Shown: in pieces, positions 1 through 5,482 of the stretch
Layout: each line of letters opens with the position of its first letter
Numbering within the stretch: the first letter of the stretch is position 1
Origin: Planococcus sp. (in: firmicutes)
GTDB taxonomy: Bacteria; Bacillota; Bacilli; Bacillales_A; Planococcaceae
Direction of reading: 5' to 3'
NCBI GenBank assembly: GCA_030147455.1
Contig: JASKZU010000076.1
Coordinates: 1 to 6,029, forward strand
Length of the DNA stretch: 6,029 bases
Notes under the pieces: generated by a model
The model's database searches: none
Told to the model about the DNA's origin: nothing
Seen by the model: only the letters and a program-made list of their open reading frames with translations
Position numbers and translations under genes: made by a program

Positions 1-2178
1 GGAGTCCCGCATATTAAAGCAGCAACCGATGCGGACCTATACCGTGCGCAAGGCTATGTGCAAGCACAGGATCGTTTGTTTCAAATGGATTTGTCCAGGC
101 GCCAAGCAAGCGGTCGCCTCGCTGAAGTTATCGGCGAAGCAGCCATTGATACCGACAAGCACTTCCGCACATTCAGCTTAAGGCATGCAGGCGAGGCTTC
201 ATGGGAGGATTACGGCGATGAGGCGAAGCAAGTGCTCGAATGGTATGCCGAGGGAGTGAATGCATTTATCGAGCAAGCCAAAAAGGAAGGGCAGCTCAGT
301 TATGAATTTGCGCTGCTGGGGTACGAACCGGAACCTTGGACGCCGGTAGACTCGCTGGCCATCGGGAAATTCATGGCATACGATCTCGGCGGCAACTGGA
401 ATTCGCTTGCTGTCCGGCACTGGGCGCTGAACGAATTTCCGGAAGCCAAGGCGCGCGAATTGTTCATTGCTTACCCGGAAGATGCACCCGCCATTTTAGA
501 GGCGAACCGCAAGGAGCAAGTGACGGTGGCCGGCGCTTTTGAACCGGATGTTATCCCGGCTGAATTCAACGGCAGCAACAACTGGGTTGTTGCCGGCAGC
601 AAAACCGAAAGCGGCTTGCCGCTGCTTGCAGACGATCCGCATCTCGGGCTCAGCACGCCGTCGATTTGGTATCAAATGCATCTTCAATCACCTGAACAAA
701 ATGTCAGCGGCGTTATTTTCGCGGGAATTCCGGGCATCATTCTCGGACACAACGAGCAAATTGCCTGGGGAGTAACCAATGTCGGGCCGGATGTGCAGGA
801 CTTGTATATTGAAACACCCAATCCCGATAACCCTGCTGAATTCCGCTATGACGGCAAGTGGGAAAAAGCTGTGATTAGAAAAGAGCCGATCCTAGTCAAG
901 GACGGCGAGACTGTTGATTTTGAAGTAATGACCACGCGCCATGGTCCCGTCGTATCCTCGATTCTTTATGAAGAGGAACCGGCAGGCGCCGTTTTTTCCA
1001 TGCAGTGGACGGCGCTTGAGCCGACGCTCGAATTGCAAGCAGTGCTGAACTTCAACAAAGCAGGGGATTGGGAAGCATTCGAGAGAGCTTTGGAAGATTT
1101 CCAGGCGCCTGCACAGAACTTTGTCTTCGCATCGACTGACGGAACCATTGCTTATAAAGCGAACGGCCGCCTGCCGATCCGTAAAAAAGGGGACGGGCAA
1201 CTGCCGGTTCCGGGCGATTCCAGTGACTATGGCTGGGAAGGATATGTGCCGTTTGACGAGCTCCCGCGTGCGGTCAATCCGGAATCCGGCTTTATCGCTA
1301 CGGCCAACAATCAAGTAGCGGGTGCGGATTATCCTTATCACATTACCGATTTCTGGGCGCAGCCATATCGCTATGAACGCATTGCGGAAGTATTGGAAGC
1401 AAGCGACAGCTTAACGCCGGAGGACATGATGGCACTTCAAATGGATCAGAAAAATTTGTATGCGGAAGAGTTTTTGGACATGATGATGGCGCAAGTAGCG
1501 GGCATCACCGATCAACACAGTGAATTGTTTACTGTTCTCGATCGGTGGGACAGAGTAGACAGTGCCGAAGAAGCTGCGCCGCTCTTGTTTCATAAATGGA
1601 TGCGGCAATTGCCGGATACGCTTTTTGAAAAGCAGTTTCCGGAAGACGTCTACCAGATGCTGCCGGGCAAAAACCATATGACTGATGCAATGCTGAGGCA
1701 AGCTGCTGAAGGGGAAGAAGGCGCATGGGTCAGCGAATACGGCGGAACAGCCAAGTGGCTTTCTGATTCACTGGACACGGCTCTCGCTGAAATCACAGCG
1801 GATCAAGGAGGCGACCCGGCCGGCTGGGAATGGGGAGCTTACCATCAGCTGACATTCCCGCATCCGGTTGCCGGAGCGTCGCCGGTGCTTGAAGCGCTCT
1901 TAAACCCTGATAAAGTGCCGATCGGCGGTTCGAACATTACGGTCCAAGCAGCCGCTTTTACAGATGAAGGCGACGTAGACCACGGCGCTTCGTGGCGCTT
2001 TGTTGCCGATTTGTCGGACTTGACGAAAGCATATCACATTGTCGGACCGGGATTGAGCGGGCATATGAAATCCGAGTTTTATCATAATCAAGTCGAAGAC
2101 TGGGCGCAAGGCGATTTCCACGAGACGATGATCCGCGGCGATATCGACGGTGCAACGTTAACGTTGACGCCGGAATAA
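1..2178 (+). CDS. Penicillin-acylase-family Ntn hydrolase (peptidase family S45), 5'-truncated
   Basis: The reading frame is open from base 1, so the start and any signal peptide lie upstream. The GTG at 58 is internal, because codons before it already read as family sequence (GVPHIKA...LYRAQGYVQAQDRLFQMD). 725 residues are visible. Family members hydrolyse amide bonds of acylated substrates (beta-lactam side chains, acyl-homoserine lactones). The precursor cuts itself before a Ser that becomes the beta-chain N-terminal nucleophile. Here that is Ser192 (codon 574) in NGSNNWVV. Numbering Ser192 as beta1, DPHLG His214 is beta23, GHN is beta58-60, Val261 is beta70, and Asp264/Asp267 fall exactly on beta73/beta76, the calcium-site aspartates of E. 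coli penicillin G acylase. Asn373 in APAQNFVF is the likely oxyanion-hole Asn. The A chain is residues 1 to about 170, followed by a short linker. His at beta23 resembles cephalosporin and AHL acylases rather than penicillin G acylase, which has Gln. Family assignment is firm; the substrate is unknown. Homologues are normally exported. Confidence 0.95.
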   Translation, partial: GVPHIKAATDADLYRAQGYVQAQDRLFQMDLSRRQASGRLAEVIGEAAIDTDKHFRTFSLRHAGEASWEDYGDEAKQVLEWYAEGVNAFIEQAKKEGQLSYEFALLGYEPEPWTPVDSLAIGKFMAYDLGGNWNSLAVRHWALNEFPEAKARELFIAYPEDAPAILEANRKEQVTVAGAFEPDVIPAEFNGSNNWVVAGSKTESGLPLLADDPHLGLSTPSIWYQMHLQSPEQNVSGVIFAGIPGIILGHNEQIAWGVTNVGPDVQDLYIETPNPDNPAEFRYDGKWEKAVIRKEPILVKDGETVDFEVMTTRHGPVVSSILYEEEPAGAVFSMQWTALEPTLELQAVLNFNKAGDWEAFERALEDFQAPAQNFVFASTDGTIAYKANGRLPIRKKGDGQLPVPGDSSDYGWEGYVPFDELPRAVNPESGFIATANNQVAGADYPYHITDFWAQPYRYERIAEVLEASDSLTPEDMMALQMDQKNLYAEEFLDMMMAQVAGITDQHSELFTVLDRWDRVDSAEEAAPLLFHKWMRQLPDTLFEKQFPEDVYQMLPGKNHMTDAMLRQAAEGEEGAWVSEYGGTAKWLSDSLDTALAEITADQGGDPAGWEWGAYHQLTFPHPVAGASPVLEALLNPDKVPIGGSNITVQAAAFTDEGDVDHGASWRFVADLSDLTKAYHIVGPGLSGHMKSEFYHNQVEDWAQGDFHETMIRGDIDGATLTLTPE

Positions 2179-2186
2179 GGTATACT
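2158..2186 (+). promoter_or_regulatory. Putative sigma-A promoter for the crcB pair, inside the acylase 3' end
   Basis: A -35-like TTAACG (2158-2163, 4/6 to consensus) and a -10-like TATACT (2181-2186, 5/6) are separated by exactly 17 bases. The -35 is in the last codons of the acylase gene and the -10 starts just after its stop codon. Initiation near 2193 would give a leader of about 20 bases holding only the ribosome binding site. No terminator separates the acylase from crcB, so read-through is also possible. The call rests on the motif alone. Confidence 0.45.
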
Positions 2187-2211
2187 GGGGGAAAACTGGC
2201 GGAGGACGTTT

Positions 2212-2565
2212 ATGAAAACTATATTGGCAGTGGGAGCTGGGGGGATGATCGGTTCGCTGTTGCGGCTGGCGGTATTTCAATTTGCCGGCGCCGGCGCGGG
2301 GCTATGGATCGCCAATATTGCCGGAAGCATGCTGATCGGAATGGCTGCTGTCCGTCTGAAGAATCGCTCTAAAGAAGTGCATTTGTTCGTGTCTACCGGA
2401 CTGATTGGCTCTTTCACAAGTTTCTCAGCTTTTTCTGCAGACTGGTTTGCCTTGCTGGAGTCTTCACTTATACAGGGCTTATTGTATGCAGTCGGCATGA
2501 CCCTGGCATCTCTAGGTGCAGCTGCGGCTGGCCTATGGCTTGGTCGGCAAGGGGGCTTGCGATGA
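2212..2565 (+). CDS. crcB: Fluoride channel FluC/CrcB, first subunit of a tandem pair
   Basis: A 117-residue protein with four hydrophobic segments (about 3-23, 31-48, 57-81, 87-111). The FluC family forms dimeric fluoride channels in the inner membrane that let cytoplasmic fluoride leak out. Family signatures seen are GGMIGSLLR with the conserved Arg18, Asn35 in the N..G.. motif of TM2, and the TM3 break SFTSFSAF with both Phe-box residues (Phe71, Phe74). The TM2-TM3 loop is strongly basic (R48, K50, R52, K54), the C-terminus has R112 and R117, and the TM1-2 and TM3-4 loops have no basic residues. This predicts an N-in/C-in orientation. The ATG start has GGAGGA at 2201-2206, five bases upstream. 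Its stop overlaps the start of the second crcB gene (ATGA), which indicates one operon with coupled translation. There is no room for a fluoride riboswitch in the 33-base gap upstream. Confidence 0.93.
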   Translation: MKTILAVGAGGMIGSLLRLAVFQFAGAGAGLWIANIAGSMLIGMAAVRLKNRSKEVHLFVSTGLIGSFTSFSAFSADWFALLESSLIQGLLYAVGMTLASLGAAAAGLWLGRQGGLR

Positions 2566-2897
2566 TTACGGCCGCATTGTTTGGATTTTTAGGCGCTATT
2601 GCCCGTTATGGCTGCGCGTTGCTTGTGGAAACCCGGTCCGGCAATCCAAAAATTGCTACATGGATCGTCAACAGCAGCGGCTCGCTGGCCATTGGCCTAT
2701 GCATCGGAAACGGTGTGGCGGCCGCTTCCGGCCTGTTCGCTTTTCTCGGTGCCTTTACGACGTTTTCCACTATGGCACTGGACGGCGTAAAGGACTGGGA
2801 AGCCGGGCGCAGAAGCGACGCGGCGATTTATCTGCTGGGCACGCTTCTGTCGGGAATTCTGTTGTTTACTGTCGGTTATACGTTGGCTGCAAGATAA
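2562..2897 (+). CDS. crcB: Fluoride channel FluC/CrcB, second subunit of a tandem pair
   Basis: A 111-residue four-helix membrane protein, paralogous to the gene just upstream. Family motifs are GFLGAIARY (Arg15), VNSSGSLAIG (Asn37) and GAFTTFSTM in TM3. The first Phe-box residue is kept (Phe68) but the second position is Met71. Basic residues sit in the TM1-2 loop (R25, K30) and TM3-4 loop (K77, R83, R84), while the TM2-3 loop is uncharged. This gives the opposite bias to the first subunit and predicts N-out/C-out. The two proteins therefore most likely pair as an antiparallel heterodimer, as known for other paired CrcB genes in Gram-positives. I chose the ATG at 2562 over the in-frame ATG at 2535 because AAGGGGG (2549-2555) lies six bases upstream, it makes the classic ATGA overlap, and the protein then begins directly at TM1. 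A terminator follows at once. Confidence 0.92.
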   Translation: MITAALFGFLGAIARYGCALLVETRSGNPKIATWIVNSSGSLAIGLCIGNGVAAASGLFAFLGAFTTFSTMALDGVKDWEAGRRSDAAIYLLGTLLSGILLFTVGYTLAAR

Positions 2898-2931
2898 AAA
2901 AGCTATTCTGCTCTTAGGAATAGCTTTTTTT
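2896..2931 (+). terminator. Intrinsic terminator after the crcB pair
   Basis: The stem GCTATTC (2902-2908) pairs perfectly with GAATAGC (2918-2924) around a 9-base loop. It is flanked by six A (2896-2901) and at least seven T (2925-2931), so the stem can extend by A-U pairs to 13 bp. It begins within the crcB stop codon. The A tract on the left means it could also act on transcripts from the other strand. It separates the crcB unit from cadCA. Confidence 0.92.
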
Positions 2932-2957
2932 GCTGCTGAAAATACAAGGAAAAACAT

Positions 2958-2973
2958 TCAAATGATTGTTTGA
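2958..2973 (+). promoter_or_regulatory. CadC operator O1 (overlaps the -35 box)
   Basis: TCAAATGATTGTTTGA is an imperfect palindrome with TCAAA/TTTGA arms, resembling known CadC and ArsR/SmtB operators in which TCAAAT-type half-sites face each other. Its right arm shares bases with the -35 hexamer TTGACT (2970-2975), so a bound repressor would block polymerase. It matches O2 at 14 of 16 positions, differing only in the two bases after TCAAATGA. Confidence 0.75.
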
Positions 2974-2998
2974 CTGTAAAAATAGAAAAGCGTATACT
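2970..2998 (+). promoter_or_regulatory. Sigma-A promoter of the cadCA operon
   Basis: -35 TTGACT (2970-2975, 5/6) and -10 TATACT (2993-2998, 5/6) are separated by an ideal 17 bases. Transcription should start near 3004-3006, immediately before operator O2. This is the strongest promoter-like sequence in the window and the only one in front of cadC. Confidence 0.82.
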
Positions 2999-3006
2999 GA
3001 GATCAA

Positions 3007-3022
3007 TCAAATGAACGTTTGA
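3007..3022 (+). promoter_or_regulatory. CadC operator O2 (transcript start/leader)
   Basis: TCAAATGAACGTTTGA has the same TCAAATGA left arm and GTTTGA right arm as O1, and begins 49 bases after the O1 start. It lies just downstream of the predicted transcription start and ends 20 bases before the cadC ATG. Bound repressor here would block initiation or early elongation. The TTG at 3019 that could open the cadC frame falls inside this site, which argues against that start. Confidence 0.72.
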
Positions 3023-3042
3023 ATGAAAAGAGGCTGAAGAGA

Positions 3043-3414
3043 ATGAAAGAAGTATGCGAAGTAACCAAAGTTCATCCTGAAGCGGTAGAACGTGTGCAGG
3101 AGCATATGGTGGAACTTTCCGGTGTAGCGGCTTTGTTCAAAGTGCTGGCTGATGAAACAAGGCTGAAAATCGCTTATGCGTTGACCATCGAGCCGGAAAT
3201 GTGTGTATGTGATATCGCTGCAGTGATCGGTTCTTCGACCGCCACAGCTTCCCATCATCTGCGTTATTTGCGTGAACGCGATTTGGCAAAGTCAGAACGC
3301 AAAGGCAAGCAGATTTACTATTCACTATCGGATGACCACGTACGGCAATTGGTGACGATCGCAAACGAACACGCGAAAGAAGGTGTTTCTGTTGAGCAAA
3401 ACCTATCGTCTTGA
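3043..3414 (+). CDS. cadC: CadC, ArsR/SmtB-family metal-responsive repressor of cadA
   Basis: A 123-residue winged-helix repressor that should bind O1/O2 and release on Cd/Pb/Zn binding. It aligns without gaps over most of its length to S. aureus pI258 CadC as I remember it: LADETRLKIAYAL, then MCVCDIA, then the recognition helix SSTATASHHLRYLRE and the wing KGKQIYYSL. Metal ligands: Cys5, Cys54 and Cys56 match CadC Cys7, Cys58 and Cys60. The position of CadC Cys11 is Lys9. The alpha5 zinc site is complete: Asp97, His99, His110, Glu113 with the same spacing as CadC D101/H103/H114/E117. The ATG at 3043 is preferred because AAGAGG (3028-3033) lies nine bases upstream and the start matches the CadC N-terminus. 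The upstream in-frame TTG (3019) lies in the operator and has no binding site. The 3' end overlaps cadA by 23 bases. Confidence 0.93.
   Translation: MKEVCEVTKVHPEAVERVQEHMVELSGVAALFKVLADETRLKIAYALTIEPEMCVCDIAAVIGSSTATASHHLRYLRERDLAKSERKGKQIYYSLSDDHVRQLVTIANEHAKEGVSVEQNLSS
3376..3394 (+). promoter_or_regulatory. Ribosome binding site and TTG start deciding the cadA N-terminus
   Basis: AAAGAAGG (3376-3383), inside the end of cadC, lies eight bases before the TTG at 3392-3394. The alternative in-frame GTG at 3383 overlaps this site and has no usable site of its own. It would only add three residues (Met-Phe-Leu). The TTG start gives MSKTYRLENLSC, which begins directly with the metal-binding domain. 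Translation of cadA is probably coupled to cadC. Confidence 0.75.
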
Positions 3415-5461
3415 AAACTTATCATGCACGAGCTGCGCGGCAAAGTTCGAGCAGAATATCCGCAACTTGCCGCAAGCAAAGAACGTTGAGTTGAATTTCG
3501 GTGCTTCTAAATTACGCGTAGACGGCAATGTATCGATTGAACAGCTGGAAAAAGCAGGGGCATTTGACCATATCCGCGTGTATCCGGAAAAAGAGCGCGT
3601 ATTGCATGTGCCGTTCTATAAGCGGCGCCAGACAATCGAGACGGCTGTTTCCTTTGTCTTCCTGGTTATCGGCATTATCGCTTCGTTTCGATTGGGCGAA
3701 GCAGATCCGTGGGCAATTGGCTTGTTCGGCATTTCAATGCTGATCGGCGGCTACAGCATGTTTGCGACCGGCCTCAAGAACCTGAGCCGCCTTGAGTTTG
3801 ACATGAAAACATTAATGACAATTGCCATCATTGGCGCGGCCATTATCGGCGAATGGCGGGAAGGGGCAGTGGTCGTCTTCTTGTTCGCAATCAGCGAAGC
3901 GCTCGAATCGTTTTCCATGAACAAAGCGCGCCACTCGATCCGTACATTGATGGATCTGGCGCCGTCTCGTGCACTTATTCAGCGTGAGGGCCAATTGATT
4001 GAACTGGAAACAGAAGACATCCAAATCGGCGATGTGCTGATTGTCAAGCCGGGCCAGAAAATCGCAATGGATGGAACTGTATGGCGCGGAGAATCTGCTG
4101 TGAATCAGGCAGCGATCACTGGCGAGTCGGTTCCAGCTGCCAAGCAGCCGGGCGATGAAGTGTTTGCCGGTACGCTCAATGAGCAGGGGGCACTCGAAGT
4201 AACCGTCACGAAACGCGCAGAAGACACGACCATTGCCAAGATCATTCATTTGGTCGAAGAAGCGCAAGCTGAAAAAGCTCCTTCCCAGCAATTTGTCGAC
4301 CGCTTTGCCAAATACTACACGCCGGCGATCATTGCCATCGCATTTCTCGTCGCCCTGGTGCCCGGCTTGATTACAGGCAACTGGGACTTGTGGATATACC
4401 AAGGGCTTGCAGTGCTCGTTGTCGGCTGTCCCTGTGCACTGGTCGTCTCGACGCCCGTTGCCATTGTGACAGCCATTGGCAATGCCGCGCGCCAAGGCGT
4501 GCTTATCAAAGGCGGCGTTCACTTGGAGGAAACCGGCCGGATTCGGGCCGTAGCATTCGATAAAACCGGTACGCTGACTAAAGGCTACCCGGAACTGACA
4601 GATGTTTTGCCGGCAGAAGGCTATATGGCTGAAGAAGTAGTGAAGCTTGCAGCATCGGTCGAAGTTTTGTCGCAGCACCCTCTTGCCCGGGCCATCGTCA
4701 AGCAGGCACAAGAGCGCTATCCGGCCGAGCGGTTTCAATCGGTTACCGGAAAAGGTGTCCATGCAGAAATCGGGGGTACACTGATCCGTGTCGGCAGTTT
4801 GAAATGGGCCGAAGAACATGGATTCCATGTGCCGGAAGCGGCGTTTCATTTACAGGAAAAAGGAAAATCCGCTATGGCTGTTTTTTCCGACAATCACTTG
4901 TTTGGCGTAATTGGCGTGGCAGACGCCATTCGCGCCGAAAGTCCAGCCATCATCGACCGGCTAAAACAAATCGGCATCGGGCATACCATTATGCTGACGG
5001 GAGATCATCCGGCGACCGCACATGCCATCGGCGCAGAAATAGGCGTCACGGATATTCGGGCCGGATTGATGCCGGAAGACAAATTGACTGCCGTTAAAGA
5101 ACTGCAAGCCCAGTATGGGCGCGTTGCCATGATCGGCGACGGCATCAATGATGCTCCGGCGCTTGCGACTGCTGACATCGGCATTGCAATGGGCGGAGCT
5201 GGTACAGATGCAGCACTGGAAACCGCGGATATTGCATTGATGGCAGATGATTTGGAGAAACTTCCTTATACGATTCGACTAAGCCGAAAAACTTTGCGTA
5301 TAATAAAGGAAAATATTATCTTTGCACTGGCATTGAAAGTATTGGCGTTGCTGCTGATCATTCCGGGCTGGCTTACGTTATGGATCGCGATTTTCGCGGA
5401 CATGGGAGCAACGCTTTTGGTGATCTTGAACGCGCTTCGCTTAGTGAAATTCCAGAAGTAA
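3392..5461 (+). CDS. cadA: CadA, Cd/Zn/Pb-exporting P1B-type ATPase
   Basis: A 689-residue inner-membrane pump that uses ATP to export Cd(II), Zn(II) or Pb(II). Order of parts: one N-terminal HMA metal-binding domain (about 1-65) with Cys12-x-x-Cys15; TM1-TM4 (about 82-99, 107-128, 139-175 as a pair); actuator domain with TGES (243-246); TM5-TM6 with the metal-binding Cys346-Pro-Cys348; phosphorylation Asp390 in DKTGT; P1B-specific His429-Pro430; MLTGD; hinge G582-DGIND; TM7-TM8 (about 642-682) with Lys649 and Asp670 in ADMGATLL. The Lys-Asp pair has the same 21-residue spacing as the ZntA metal-site residues K693/D714 and marks the Zn/Cd/Pb subclass, not copper or silver. All catalytic motifs are intact. 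Length is slightly below S. aureus CadA (727), mostly from a shorter linker after the HMA domain. The TTG start overlaps cadC by 23 bases, so both come from the cadC promoter under CadC control. Relative preference for Cd, Zn and Pb cannot be read from sequence. Confidence 0.96.
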   Translation: MSKTYRLENLSCTSCAAKFEQNIRNLPQAKNVELNFGASKLRVDGNVSIEQLEKAGAFDHIRVYPEKERVLHVPFYKRRQTIETAVSFVFLVIGIIASFRLGEADPWAIGLFGISMLIGGYSMFATGLKNLSRLEFDMKTLMTIAIIGAAIIGEWREGAVVVFLFAISEALESFSMNKARHSIRTLMDLAPSRALIQREGQLIELETEDIQIGDVLIVKPGQKIAMDGTVWRGESAVNQAAITGESVPAAKQPGDEVFAGTLNEQGALEVTVTKRAEDTTIAKIIHLVEEAQAEKAPSQQFVDRFAKYYTPAIIAIAFLVALVPGLITGNWDLWIYQGLAVLVVGCPCALVVSTPVAIVTAIGNAARQGVLIKGGVHLEETGRIRAVAFDKTGTLTKGYPELTDVLPAEGYMAEEVVKLAASVEVLSQHPLARAIVKQAQERYPAERFQSVTGKGVHAEIGGTLIRVGSLKWAEEHGFHVPEAAFHLQEKGKSAMAVFSDNHLFGVIGVADAIRAESPAIIDRLKQIGIGHTIMLTGDHPATAHAIGAEIGVTDIRAGLMPEDKLTAVKELQAQYGRVAMIGDGINDAPALATADIGIAMGGAGTDAALETADIALMADDLEKLPYTIRLSRKTLRIIKENIIFALALKVLALLLIIPGWLTLWIAIFADMGATLLVILNALRLVKFQK

Positions 5462-5482
5462 AGGGCAGTTGGAGGTTGTATA

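Noticed and set aside
2179..2211. Possible fluoride riboswitch before crcB.
   Set aside because: The gap is 33 bases, and no conserved riboswitch sequence or pseudoknot arms could be found in it or in the acylase 3' end.
2516..2917. 133-codon plus-strand frame across the second crcB gene.
   Set aside because: It is out of frame with crcB, has a basic product without motifs, and runs into the terminator hairpin.
3011..3037. Two tiny leader frames (ATG 3011-3022, three residues; ATG 3023-3037, four residues).
   Set aside because: Neither has a ribosome binding site, and the first ATG is simply part of the operator palindrome.
3019..3042. TTG at 3019 as the cadC start, adding eight residues.
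   Set aside because: The TTG lies inside operator O2 with no ribosome binding site in range. The ATG at 3043 has AAGAGG and matches the CadC N-terminus.
3812..4849. Long (345-codon) open frame on the minus strand opposite cadA.
   Set aside because: It lies wholly antisense to a strongly conserved ATPase. Its product is rich in Cys, His, Arg and Asp/Asn with no recognisable domain, as expected from a shadow of a GC-biased gene.
5299..5304. Perfect TATAAT within the cadA 3' end, as a promoter for the GNAT gene.
   Set aside because: No reasonable -35 hexamer at 16-18 bases and no extended -10 TGn. It is about 180 bases before the GNAT start and inside conserved coding sequence.
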